A model generated the notes under the pieces. That model saw only the letters and a list, made by a program, of their open reading frames with translations. It ran no database searches and was not told where the DNA came from. A program made the translations under genes and the position numbers. A stretch of DNA of 64,000 nt, taken from assembly GCA_963823215.1 (NCBI GenBank), contig CAWGKT010000012.1:682001-746000 (forward strand), written 5' to 3'. Source of the stretch: CAIWHR01 sp963823215. Lineage in GTDB: Bacteria; Pseudomonadota; Gammaproteobacteria; Burkholderiales; Casimicrobiaceae. Numbering within the stretch: position 1 is the first letter of the stretch; every line of letters starts with the position of its first letter. Positions 8,014-16,114 of this stretch are shown here, piece by piece.

Positions 8014-9330
8014 TCAACTCTCCTTGCTGCAATCGCGCGGGGTGATGTTCTTTTCCTTCGCATAGCCGGCCGCGGACTGTTCGATCATCTCCCGCACCAG
8101 TTTCTTGTCCGGCTGGATCCAGTCGGTGATCACGTTCCACTTCGTGCCGTCCCATTGCTGGAACTTGACCGCGCCGCCACCCTCGTGATCGGCGCAGGTG
8201 ACCTTCAGCGCCTGCATGAAGCCGACGGCGCCCAGTTCCTTCAGCCGCGCCTCGGTGATGTTGAGGTTTTCGATGCCCCAGCGGACCTGCTCGGGCGTCA
8301 GCGACTTCTTGCCGTACTTCTCCTGCGCCTTGCGGATGGCCTCGACGGTGATGATGCCGTGGACGACGCCGCGGTTGTAGTAGATCGAGCCGATGCGCGT
8401 CTGGTCCTCCATCTCCCCCTTGCCCTTCCCGTATACGACCTTCTTGATCTCCTGGACCACCGGGAAGTTCGCGCCCGCGACGTTGAAGCCGGCCGCGATG
8501 TACCCCTTGGCCGCGGCGCCCGCGGGAATCGTGTCTTCTTCCGCTCCGGACCACCAGACACCTATGATGTGATCACTCGGGAAGCCGACCTTCGCCGCGG
8601 CCTTGAGCGCCGTGGGATTCATCACGCCCCATCCGCGCAGGATCACCCAGTCGGGCTTGATCTGCCGGATCTGCAGCCACTGCGCGCCCTGCTCGTTGCC
8701 CGGATGCGGCACCGGGATGTGCGTGATGGTGAAGCCGTACATCTTTGCCTGCGCGTCGAGCACCGGGATCGTTTCCTTGCCGTAGGCGGAGTCGTGATAG
8801 ATGTTCACGATCTTCTTGCCCTTGAGCTTGTCCATCCCGCCTTCCTTCGAGCCGATGAACTTGATCTTGGCGGTGTTCTGCGACCAGTAGTTGGTCACGA
8901 GCGGAAAGATGTACGGAAAGACGCGGCCGTCGGACGCGTCGGTGCGCCCGTAGCCGATCGAGATCACCGGGATCTTGTCGGCAGTTGCCTTGTCGATCAC
9001 GGAATAGGTGATGCCGGTCGACAGCATGTGGAACACCGATGCGCCGGTCGGGCCCTTGTTCTTGAGCCGCTCATAGCACTCGACGCCGCGCGCGTTGTTG
9101 TACTCGGTCTCGCACTTCTCGTACGTCAGCTTGACGCCGTTCACGCCGCCGTCGCGCGCATTGATCATGTTGACGTAATCGATGAAGCCGCCGTAGATCC
9201 CGGATCCGCCAGCCGCGTATGCGCCGACCCAGTACCCGGCCATCGGGATGAACTGCTCGTTCTGGGCCGAGGCGACGGTTCCTACGCCGGCCAGCACGAT
9301 GCCCAGCAGGGCCGATCTGATTGCCTTCAT
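8014..9330 (-). CDS. ABC transporter periplasmic substrate-binding protein (LivK/HAAT family)
   Basis: Type-I periplasmic binding protein, 438 residues, with a cleavable signal peptide (MKAIRSALLGIVLAG to ASA). The start at 9330 follows a strong AGGAGG ribosome binding site 5-6 bp upstream; a start 13 codons earlier lacks one. The mature domain contains the two-lobed fold pattern with GIYGGFIDYVN and an abundance of aromatic residues. The length exceeds LivK/LivJ (about 370) and matches the longer paralogues found next to CoA-ligase genes, consistent with an aromatic or branched organic acid as ligand. It captures the substrate for the LivHMGF components of the same operon. Confidence 0.88.
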   Translation of the reverse strand: MKAIRSALLGIVLAGVGTVASAQNEQFIPMAGYWVGAYAAGGSGIYGGFIDYVNMINARDGGVNGVKLTYEKCETEYNNARGVECYERLKNKGPTGASVFHMLSTGITYSVIDKATADKIPVISIGYGRTDASDGRVFPYIFPLVTNYWSQNTAKIKFIGSKEGGMDKLKGKKIVNIYHDSAYGKETIPVLDAQAKMYGFTITHIPVPHPGNEQGAQWLQIRQIKPDWVILRGWGVMNPTALKAAAKVGFPSDHIIGVWWSGAEEDTIPAGAAAKGYIAAGFNVAGANFPVVQEIKKVVYGKGKGEMEDQTRIGSIYYNRGVVHGIITVEAIRKAQEKYGKKSLTPEQVRWGIENLNITEARLKELGAVGFMQALKVTCADHEGGGAVKFQQWDGTKWNVITDWIQPDKKLVREMIEQSAAGYAKEKNITPRDCSKES

Positions 9331-9472
9331 GTTGCTCCTCCTAGGAAAAAGCCTTCGACAGCGAATCAAGCTTGCACAGCATTGGCGAGACCGGGCGCCA
9401 TGTCAATGACGCGCCTCAAGAAAACAGCGAACGGCAGTTGCCCCTTCCTCCTTGCGATATTGCACCGCAACA

Positions 9473-10549
9473 TCAATGCGGGAAGGGCCAGAGCCGGAGT
9501 TTTTCCTTGCCGATCTGCCACAGCCTCGCCAGGCCGTGCGGCTCAACGATCAGGAAGAAGATGATGAGCGCCCCGAAAACGATCAGTTCGAGGTTGGACA
9601 TGAGCCCCGCCGGCAGCGTGAGGCCGAGCAGATGCTCGAGCGGGCCGGCCATGGTATTGAGGAATATCGGCAGCAGCACGATGAAGGCGGCGCCCATGAA
9701 CGAGCCCAGGATGCTGCCCACCCCGCCGATGATCACCATGAACAGGATCCGGAAGGACAGGTCCAGATTGAACGCCTCCGGCTCGACGGTGCCGAGATAG
9801 GTGTACGCATACAGGGCGCCGGCGACACCGCAATAGAACGAGCTGATCGCGAACGCGAGCAGCTTGGTCTGCATCATCCGGATGCCGATCACCTCGGCCG
9901 CGAGGTCCATGTCGCGCACCGCCATGAACTTGCGCCCGGTCTCGCTGCGCAGCATGTTCTTGGCCAGCACCGCGAGCACCGCGACGACGCAAAGGGTCAG
10001 CATGTATTTTTCGGCTGGCGAATCGAACGTGTAGCCGAGAATCACGACCTTCTGCGCCGTGATCACGCCCGAGGCGCTGTGATTGGTGAACCACCCGATG
10101 CGCTGCAGCGCCCACAGCACGAAGAACTGGCAGGCCAACGTCGCGACGGCGAGATAGAACCCCTTGATGCGCAGCGAAGGCAATCCGAACACGATGCCGA
10201 CCGCGGCCGCGCACAGGCCGGCCAGCGCGAAGGACACGAGGGTCGGCAGCCACGGCAGCCGCAGCTCGAAGTTGTACGCCATGAACGCGCCCACCGCCAT
10301 GAACGCCGCGGTTCCAAGCGAGAGCTGGCCCGCATAGCCGGTCAGGATGTTCAACCCCAGCGTGGCGAGCGCCAGGATGAGGAATGGCGTCAGGATGGCC
10401 GAGAGCCAGTATTGGTTGGCGACGAGCGGCACCCCGACAAAGGCGACGACGAGCAGGACCGCGACGGCGATGCGGTCCTGCTGGATCGGAAAGACCTGCT
10501 GATCGGCCGAGTAGGTGGTCTTGAACTGACCTGCTTCGCGATAGAGCAT
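9473..10549 (-). CDS. livM: Branched-chain amino acid-type ABC permease LivM
   Basis: A 358-residue inner-membrane permease with 8-10 hydrophobic helices and the family segments LNILTGYAGQLSLGTAAFM near residue 90 and SETGRKFMAVRDMDLAAEVIG near 205, the cytoplasmic loop contacting the ATPases. It partners with LivH to form the translocation pore. It lies 3 bp from livH, indicating tight coupling, and about 140 bp upstream of livK. Confidence 0.92.
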   Translation of the reverse strand: MLYREAGQFKTTYSADQQVFPIQQDRIAVAVLLVVAFVGVPLVANQYWLSAILTPFLILALATLGLNILTGYAGQLSLGTAAFMAVGAFMAYNFELRLPWLPTLVSFALAGLCAAAVGIVFGLPSLRIKGFYLAVATLACQFFVLWALQRIGWFTNHSASGVITAQKVVILGYTFDSPAEKYMLTLCVVAVLAVLAKNMLRSETGRKFMAVRDMDLAAEVIGIRMMQTKLLAFAISSFYCGVAGALYAYTYLGTVEPEAFNLDLSFRILFMVIIGGVGSILGSFMGAAFIVLLPIFLNTMAGPLEHLLGLTLPAGLMSNLELIVFGALIIFFLIVEPHGLARLWQIGKEKLRLWPFPH

Positions 10550-10552
10550 GGC

Positions 10553-11452
10553 CTACACCCGCTCGATCCGCTTTTCGCCGAACAGCCCTTCGGGCCGTAT
10601 CAGCAAGAAGGCCAGCGCGAGCACGTACGGGAACCAGGACTCGAGACCCCCGCCCACGTACGGACCGAGATAGACCTCGGCCAGCTTCTCCGAGGCGCCG
10701 ATGATGAGCCCGCCGACGATCGCGCCGGCAACCGATTCGAAGCCCCCCAGAATCAGCACCGGCAGCGCCTTCAGCGCGATGAACGTCAGCGCAAACTGCA
10801 CGCCGTTGCGCGCGCCCCACAGGAGGCCCGCGACCAGCGCGACGAATCCCGCCACCGTCCATACGATGGCCCAGATCTGCCGGAGCGGAATGCCGACCGC
10901 AAGTGCCGCCTGATGATCGTCCGCGACCGCGCGCAGCGCACGGCCGATGCGCGTCGTCTGGAAGAAGACCGCCAACGCGGCCACGAGGGTGCCGGCGACC
11001 ACCGCGGCAAACACGTCGAACTGGCTGATGTTGATGCCAACATTTTCGGAAAGCCACTTCATCGGCTCGTCGGGGATTCCGAGCTCGAGGCCGTGCGGCT
11101 GCGCCCCCCAGAAGAGCTGCGAGAGACCTTCCAGGACGAAGGTCAGACCGATCGTCGCCATGAACAGCGTGATCTGCGGCTGGTTGACCAATGGTCGCAG
11201 CACCAACCGCTCGATGGAAATCCCGAGCACGACCATCACCGCCAGCGTCATCACGATGGCAAGCCAGAAATTCACGCCCTTCTCGACCAGAGAAACGAAC
11301 GTGAGCGCGGCAAAGAACACCATCGCGCCCTGCGCGAAATTGAACACGCCGGATGCCTTGTAGATCAGCACGAAGCCGAGCGCCACCAGCGAATACATGA
11401 CGCCGGCGAGCAGTCCGCCGACCAGAACTTCCACGAAGAATTGCCAGTTCAT
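10553..11452 (-). CDS. livH: Branched-chain amino acid-type ABC permease LivH
   Basis: A 299-residue permease with the LivH hallmarks: GGLLAGVMYSLVALGFVLIYKASGVFNFAQGAM at the N-terminus (residues 12-44 region) and the EAA-like loop RIGRALRAVADDHQAALAVGI. The ATG is preceded by GAGGAGAGG, which sits at the very edge of the 81-bp tandem repeat, so the repeat array directly abuts the ribosome binding site. Eight or so membrane segments are visible. Confidence 0.92.
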   Translation of the reverse strand: MNWQFFVEVLVGGLLAGVMYSLVALGFVLIYKASGVFNFAQGAMVFFAALTFVSLVEKGVNFWLAIVMTLAVMVVLGISIERLVLRPLVNQPQITLFMATIGLTFVLEGLSQLFWGAQPHGLELGIPDEPMKWLSENVGINISQFDVFAAVVAGTLVAALAVFFQTTRIGRALRAVADDHQAALAVGIPLRQIWAIVWTVAGFVALVAGLLWGARNGVQFALTFIALKALPVLILGGFESVAGAIVGGLIIGASEKLAEVYLGPYVGGGLESWFPYVLALAFLLIRPEGLFGEKRIERV

Positions 11453-11461
11453 CGCCTCTCC

Positions 11462-11698
11462 TCGGCGCCCGCACGGCCGCCCGAAGGGCGCCGAGCGCCC
11501 CCTCGGGGGGAGGCGAACGCAGTGAGCATCGGGGGCCGTTCATCGGCGCCCGCACGGCCGCCCGAAGGGCGCCGAGCGCCCCCTCGGGGGGAGGCGAACG
11601 CAGTGAGCATCGGGGGCCGTTCATCGGCGCCCGCACGGCCGCCCGAAGGGCGCCGAGCGCCCCCTCGGGGGGAGGCGAACGTAGTGAGCTTCGGGGGC
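11462..11698 (-). repeat. Three tandem copies of an 81-bp GC-rich repeat between livG and livH
   Basis: Copies begin at 11462, 11543 and 11624, an exact 81-bp period. The first two are essentially identical; the third differs by a few bases (gcgaacGtagtgagcTtc) and lacks the last few bases. Each carries short inverted segments such as ggcgcccttcgggcggcc (read on the minus strand). The unit is homologous, in reverse orientation, to a single copy at 56530 inside soxA. There are no spacers, so it is not CRISPR. It lies inside an operon, where it could attenuate expression or stabilise mRNA ends. Confidence 0.9.
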
Positions 11699-11704
11699 AT
11701 CATC

Positions 11705-12898
11705 CTAATGCGCCCCGAGGTAGGCCCGGATGACGACCGGATCCGCCTTCACTTCACCCGGCGTTCCCTCGGCGATCTTCCCGCCGTGATCCATGACGAC
11801 GACGTAATGGGAGATGTCCATCACCACGCCCATGTCGTGCTCGATCAGGATGATCGTGGTGCCCCACTGGTCGTTGACGTCGAGGATGAAGCGGACCATG
11901 TCCTCCTTCTCCTCGACGTTCATGCCTGCCATCGGCTCGTCGAGCAGCAGCACCTTGGGCTCCATCGCCAGCGCCCGCGCCAGCTCCACGCGCTTCTGCA
12001 GGCCATAGGGGAGCTTGCCCACCGGGGTCTTCCGGATCGCCTGGATCTCGAGGAAGTCGATGATCTTCTCGACGTGCTCGCGCTGCGCGGTCTCCTCCTT
12101 CTGCGCGAATCCCCAGTACAGCGCGTCGGTCAGGAAGTTGCCTTTGATCTTGAGCGAGCGCCCGGTCATGATGTTGTCGAGCGTCGACATGCCCTTGAAC
12201 AGCGCGATGTTCTGGAACGTCCGGGCGAAGCCCAAGCGGGCGACGTCGTGCGCCGCCAGGTGCGTGCGATCCTTGCCCTCGAAATAGATCCGGCCGCGCG
12301 ACGGCCGGTAGAAGCCGCTGATGACGTTCAGCATCGAGCTCTTGCCCGCGCCATTGGGGCCGATGATCGACGAAATCTCGCCGCGGTTGACCCCGAAGCC
12401 GACGCCCGCAATCGCCTTCACGCCGCCGAAGTGGAGGTGGATGTCGTCGACCCGGACGATGCCGTCGCCGCCATCGGCGGCCGCGCCCGACTTCCCGTCG
12501 AGCGTTTCGTGCCGCTTCCGCATTTCGCCGAGCGCCAGGATCGCCTGGTCGCGCGTGTCATGGATGTTGGCGCGGAACATGTCGCGCTGCGCGCGCTGGC
12601 GGATGGTCTCCCGGGTGCCCGCGCTGGTGCCGACCCGCACCGTGCCCAGCCCGTGCTTGACGTTCGTATTCTTGCCGCGTGCGGCGAAGCGCTCCCAGAC
12701 CTCGGGCGCGATGAAGCAATCGGTGTAGATGACGAGAAAATACCAGCGCTTGCCGGTCGCTTCCATCCGCCGGTCCGCCTCGTCGTAGAACTCGTCGACC
12801 TGCGCCTCGGTCGCGAACGTCATCCCCGAAAAATCAGCCTCCATCGCGCCGATGTCGTCGTGCAGGGTCACCCGGTCCCGTATCGTCCGCTCAGCCAT
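11705..12898 (-). CDS. livG: LivG-type ABC ATP-binding protein with an extra N-terminal domain
   Basis: A 397-residue protein, about 140 residues longer than standard LivG. The ATPase occupies residues 147-397: Walker A GPNGAGKSS near 180, ARTFQNIALFKGMS Q-loop region, an unusual signature segment LPYGLQKRVELARALA, Walker B KVLLLDEPMAGMN and the switch EHDMGVVMDI. Residues 1-135 form a separate domain rich in charged residues (VDEFYDEADRRMEATGK, then WYFLVIYTDCF), perhaps related to SpoIIAA/STAS-like folds, though this is only an impression. There is no stop or alternative start between the two parts. It serves the adjacent LivHM permease. Confidence 0.88.
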   Translation of the reverse strand: MAERTIRDRVTLHDDIGAMEADFSGMTFATEAQVDEFYDEADRRMEATGKRWYFLVIYTDCFIAPEVWERFAARGKNTNVKHGLGTVRVGTSAGTRETIRQRAQRDMFRANIHDTRDQAILALGEMRKRHETLDGKSGAAADGGDGIVRVDDIHLHFGGVKAIAGVGFGVNRGEISSIIGPNGAGKSSMLNVISGFYRPSRGRIYFEGKDRTHLAAHDVARLGFARTFQNIALFKGMSTLDNIMTGRSLKIKGNFLTDALYWGFAQKEETAQREHVEKIIDFLEIQAIRKTPVGKLPYGLQKRVELARALAMEPKVLLLDEPMAGMNVEEKEDMVRFILDVNDQWGTTIILIEHDMGVVMDISHYVVVMDHGGKIAEGTPGEVKADPVVIRAYLGAH

Positions 12899-12956
12899 GG
12901 TCTCTGTGCCGCTCGCTCATCGTTGACAATTTCGCCACCCGCGCGGACCGGCGGCG

Positions 12957-14918
12957 TCAGGCCGCCTCGGCCACGGGATCGTAGACCGCGGCATCGCGGA
13001 TGCGCAGGTCCGCGCTGATGGTGCCGGTGCGGCCGTCCTCGAACTTCACCTGCGTCTCGATGAACTGGTTCGTCTTCTCCGAATACAGCGCATCGATCAG
13101 CACCCCGTACTTCTCGGCGATGAAATTCCGGCGCACCTTGCGGGTGCGGGTGAGCTCGTCGTCGTCCGGATCGAGCTCCTTGTGCAGCACCAGGAAACGG
13201 CGGACCTGCGAGTGGCACAGCACCGGGTCGCGCGCGAGCTCCGCATTGACCTTCTCGACGCACTCCTGGACCAGGTTGCAGACCTCCTCGCGGGCGGCGA
13301 GGTCGGTGTAGCCCGAATACGCAAGGCCGCGCCGCTCCGCCCAGTTGCCGATGGACGACATGTCGATGTTGATGAACGCGCACACCATGTCGCGCCCGTT
13401 GCCGAAGGCGACCGCTTCCTTGATGTGCGAGAAGAACTTGAGCTTGTTCTCGACGTAGTTCGGCGCGAACAGCGCGCCGTTGGCGAGCTTGCCGACATCC
13501 TTGGCCCGATCGATGATCTTGAGGTGCCCGTCGCTGTCGAAGATGCCTGCATCGCCGGTGTGGAAGTAGCCGTCGCCGTCGATCGATTCCGCCGTGGCGT
13601 CGGGCCGCTTGTAGTACTCCTTCAGCATCGCTGCGCTCTTCACCAGCACCTCGCCGTTCTCGGCGATCTTCACTTCAACGCCCGGCGCCGGCTTGCCGAC
13701 CGAATCGAGCTTGATGTCGCCGTCCGGCTGGAGGCACACGTAGGCGCACGTCTCCGTGGCGCCGTAGAGCTGCTTCATGTTGATGCCGATCGAGCGGTAG
13801 AAGCGGAACAGGTCCGGCCCGATCGCCGCCCCGGCGGTATATGCGACGCGAATCCGGCTCATCCCGAGCACGTTGCGCAACGGGCCGTAGATAAGGATGT
13901 TGCCGAGCGCGTAGAGGAGGCGATCGGCAAGCCGAATCCCCGGCTTGCCGTCCAGGATCTCGGCGCCGCAGCGGCGGGCGACCTCCATGAAATAGTGAAA
14001 CGCCGAGCGCTTGAGCTTCCCGGCATCCTCCATGCGGATCATCACCTGCGTCAGCAGGTTCTCGAACACGCGCGGCGGCGCGAAGTAGAACGTGGGGCCG
14101 ATCTCGCGCAGGTCCGTCATCACCGTGTCGCCGGACTCGGGGCAGTTGATCGTGAAGCCCGCCATCTGCCACTCGCAGTAGGAGAACAGGTGGTCGCCGA
14201 TCCACGCCATCGGCAGGTACGAGAGCACGTCCTCGTCGGCAGTCAGCCGATCGAATTCGACGCCGCCGCGCGCGGCGGCGATCAGCGCGGCGTGGGTGAG
14301 GCAGACGCCCTTCGGCTTGCCCGTGGTCCCCGACGTGTAGACCATGACGGCGACATCCTCGGTACGTCCTGCCGCGACCTCCTCGGCGAAGAAATCCGGA
14401 TGCGCGTCGTGGTGGGCGCGGCCCATTCCCTGGATGCCGTCGAAGCTGTGCAGATAGTCCTGCGTGTAGTGCCGCAGCCCGCGCGGGTCGTCGAAGACGA
14501 TGTGCGCGAGATTGCGGCAGCGCTCCCGAATCTCCAGCAGCTTGTCGACCTGCTCCTGGTCCTCGACGACGGCGAAATGCACGTCCGCGTCGTTCAGCAC
14601 GTAGACCATCTCCTCGGCCACGGCGTCCTGGTAGAGAGGGACCGGCACGCCGCCTAACGCCTGGACCGCGGCCATCGTCCAGTAGAGGCGCGGGCGATTG
14701 TCGCCGATGATCGCGAGATTCATTCCGCGCTTGAAGCCTAGCGCCGCCAGGCCACAGGCCAGCGCCCGCACCTCGTCGGTCACCTGCGACCACGTCCATG
14801 TCTGCCAGATGCCGAGGTCCTTCTCGCGCGTGGCCGGGTGTTGGGCCCGGATGGCTGCATGGTTGAGCAGCAGGCGAGGAAACGTGTCCAGCTCGGTAAG
14901 CGCGGATGGGGGTGGCAC
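12957..14918 (-). CDS. Long-chain-type acyl-CoA synthetase (AMP-binding)
   Basis: A 653-residue adenylate-forming ligase that activates a carboxylic acid to its CoA ester. The P-loop VYTSGTTGKPKG lies near residue 197, LYGATETCAYV near 395, the ATP-ribose motif YFHTGDAGIFDSDGHLKIIDRAKD near 465, and the C-terminal catalytic lysine region TRTRKVRRNFIAEKYG. It is the first gene of the minus-strand uptake operon, transcribed divergently from the TetR regulator. In related betaproteobacterial loci such a ligase accompanies Liv-type transporters. Two ligases of different families in one operon suggest either two imported acids or an acid and a downstream intermediate. Confidence 0.9.
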   Translation of the reverse strand: MPPPSALTELDTFPRLLLNHAAIRAQHPATREKDLGIWQTWTWSQVTDEVRALACGLAALGFKRGMNLAIIGDNRPRLYWTMAAVQALGGVPVPLYQDAVAEEMVYVLNDADVHFAVVEDQEQVDKLLEIRERCRNLAHIVFDDPRGLRHYTQDYLHSFDGIQGMGRAHHDAHPDFFAEEVAAGRTEDVAVMVYTSGTTGKPKGVCLTHAALIAAARGGVEFDRLTADEDVLSYLPMAWIGDHLFSYCEWQMAGFTINCPESGDTVMTDLREIGPTFYFAPPRVFENLLTQVMIRMEDAGKLKRSAFHYFMEVARRCGAEILDGKPGIRLADRLLYALGNILIYGPLRNVLGMSRIRVAYTAGAAIGPDLFRFYRSIGINMKQLYGATETCAYVCLQPDGDIKLDSVGKPAPGVEVKIAENGEVLVKSAAMLKEYYKRPDATAESIDGDGYFHTGDAGIFDSDGHLKIIDRAKDVGKLANGALFAPNYVENKLKFFSHIKEAVAFGNGRDMVCAFINIDMSSIGNWAERRGLAYSGYTDLAAREEVCNLVQECVEKVNAELARDPVLCHSQVRRFLVLHKELDPDDDELTRTRKVRRNFIAEKYGVLIDALYSEKTNQFIETQVKFEDGRTGTISADLRIRDAAVYDPVAEAA

Positions 14919-14973
14919 CGCTTGACTCCTCGACGTCGATTCCCGCCGGTTCAGGTCCGGCTGTTAGCCAACT

Positions 14974-14987
14974 GATTCTATAGAATC
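14974..14987. promoter_or_regulatory. 14-bp perfect palindrome in the divergent ligase/tetR intergenic region
   Basis: gattctatagaatc is self-complementary and lies 56 bp upstream of the ligase start. It is AT-rich against a GC-rich background, as expected for an operator or part of the ligase promoter. Candidate target of the adjacent TetR protein. Confidence 0.45.
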
Positions 14988-15030
14988 GCCCCGGAAGGCG
15001 ATACATACCTTCCTGACCCTCAGTCGAGGG

Positions 15031-15058
15031 TTGACGATCACCAGCGCCCAATGATAAA
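15031..15058 (+). promoter_or_regulatory. Candidate tetR promoter (TTGACG ... GATAAA)
   Basis: TTGACG at 15031-15036 is followed after 16 bp by GATAAA at 15053-15058, about 35 bp before the tetR ATG. The 12-bp palindrome begins 2 bp downstream, around the expected transcription start, which suits autorepression. Confidence 0.4.
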
Positions 15059-15060
15059 AG

Positions 15061-15072
15061 ACAAACGTTTGT
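15061..15072. promoter_or_regulatory. 12-bp perfect palindrome overlapping the tetR transcription start
   Basis: acaaacgtttgt is a perfect palindrome, set in a longer A/T-rich imperfect symmetry. It sits between the candidate promoter and the ribosome binding site AAAGGA of tetR, a typical TetR-family operator position. Confidence 0.5.
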
Positions 15073-15093
15073 TTTCTTTAAAGGACGCCTTCG

Positions 15094-15678
15094 ATGTCCC
15101 GGCCACAACGCGCTCCCCGCGCCGACAACCGCCTGCCGGCGCTCCTCGACGAGGCGGCCCGGCTCTTCGGGTCCCAGGGCTTCCACGGAACGTCGATCCG
15201 CGACATCGTCCGGTCGGTGCCGATGCTTCCCGGGTCGGTCTACTATCATTTCGCCACCAAGGACCTGCTGCTCGTCGCCGTCTACGCGGAGGGGGTCCGT
15301 CGCATCTCCGAGCGCGTGCAGGCTGCGATTCACGACAAGCCCGAAGCCTGGGAGCGGCTTGAAGCCGCCTGCATCGCGCATCTCGAGGCCGTGCTGGAGG
15401 AGACTGGTTACGCGCAGGTCGTGATCCGCGTACGGCCGACCGACGTGCCCGCGGCTGCCGCGCAGCTCGTCCTGCTTCGCGACGCGTACGAGCGACTGTT
15501 CGCCGAACTCGTCGACGCGCTGCCCGTCGGCCGCGGTGTCGACCGGCGCGGCCTGCGGCTGATGCTGCTGGGCGCGCTCAACTGGGCGCAGACCTGGTAC
15601 CGGCCGGGCCGTTACAGCCCGCGCTCGATCGCCCGGCATTTCGTTGCGCTGCTGCGCGCACCCGTCGCAGCGCAATAG
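15094..15678 (+). CDS. TetR/AcrR-family transcriptional regulator
   Basis: A 194-residue repressor-type protein. The N-terminal helix-turn-helix covers residues 14-55 (LLDEAARLFGSQGFHGTSIRDIV and SVYYHFATKDLL); the remaining helices form the ligand-binding domain, presumably for an acyl-CoA or the acid. ATG at 15094 follows AAAGGACG. It stands between the minus-strand uptake operon and the plus-strand mutase genes, beginning only 3 bp before the small mutase subunit, so it probably controls both. Two palindromes in the upstream region are candidate binding sites. Confidence 0.92.
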   Translation: MSRPQRAPRADNRLPALLDEAARLFGSQGFHGTSIRDIVRSVPMLPGSVYYHFATKDLLLVAVYAEGVRRISERVQAAIHDKPEAWERLEAACIAHLEAVLEETGYAQVVIRVRPTDVPAAAAQLVLLRDAYERLFAELVDALPVGRGVDRRGLRLMLLGALNWAQTWYRPGRYSPRSIARHFVALLRAPVAAQ

Positions 15679-15681
15679 GCC

Positions 15682-16098
15682 ATGGACATCCGCCCCAAGG
15701 TGCTCGTCACCAAGATCGGCCTCGACGGCCACGACCGCGGCAGCCGGATCGTCGCCGCGTATCTGCGCGACGCCGGCATGGAAGTGATCTACACGCCGCC
15801 GTGGCAGGAGATCCCGGCCGTCGTCAAGCTCGCGACCGAAGAGGACGTGGACGTGATCGGCATCTCCTCGCTCGCGACCGACCACCTGATCGTGCCGAAG
15901 CTCGTCGCCGCGCTGCGCGCCGCCGGCCTCGCCGACGTCGCCGTCATCGTCGGCGGGATCGTTCCCGACGAGGACGAGGACATGCTGCTCGCCGCCGGGG
16001 TGGCGAAGGTGTTCCACCCGGGCGGCGCGCTCGAGGACATCGCGCAGTACATCCGCGACATCACGCCGGCGCTGCGCGCGCAGCGCGCTGCCATCTAG
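15682..16098 (+). CDS. Acyl-CoA mutase small subunit (B12-binding)
   Basis: A 138-residue cobalamin-binding subunit of a methylmalonyl-CoA mutase-family enzyme. The base-off/His-on motif DxHxxG is seen as DGHDRG, with His17 expected to ligate cobalt; SSLATDHL and the VGGIVPDED segment complete the B12 domain. It forms a complex with the large subunit encoded 16 bp downstream, as in isobutyryl-CoA and 2-hydroxyisobutyryl-CoA mutases, where the B12 domain is a separate polypeptide. It starts 3 bp after the tetR stop. Confidence 0.93.
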   Translation: MDIRPKVLVTKIGLDGHDRGSRIVAAYLRDAGMEVIYTPPWQEIPAVVKLATEEDVDVIGISSLATDHLIVPKLVAALRAAGLADVAVIVGGIVPDEDEDMLLAAGVAKVFHPGGALEDIAQYIRDITPALRAQRAAI

Positions 16099-16114
16099 AC
16101 AGGAAGGGTCCGGC

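Noticed and set aside
11462..11698. CRISPR array or a 27-residue-repeat protein
   Set aside because: The units are contiguous without unique spacers, and the reverse frame has no recognisable protein features; a dispersed homologue exists in soxA, so it is a non-coding repeat.
9452..13018. A 1188-codon open frame on the plus strand
   Set aside because: It is antisense to the Liv operon, is composed of Arg/His/Asp/Gln-rich nonsense sequence and exists only because the genuine genes are GC-rich.
14919..16114. Cobalamin riboswitch before the B12-dependent mutase
   Set aside because: The tetR leader is too short (about 30 bp after the promoter) and shows no B12-box-like sequence.
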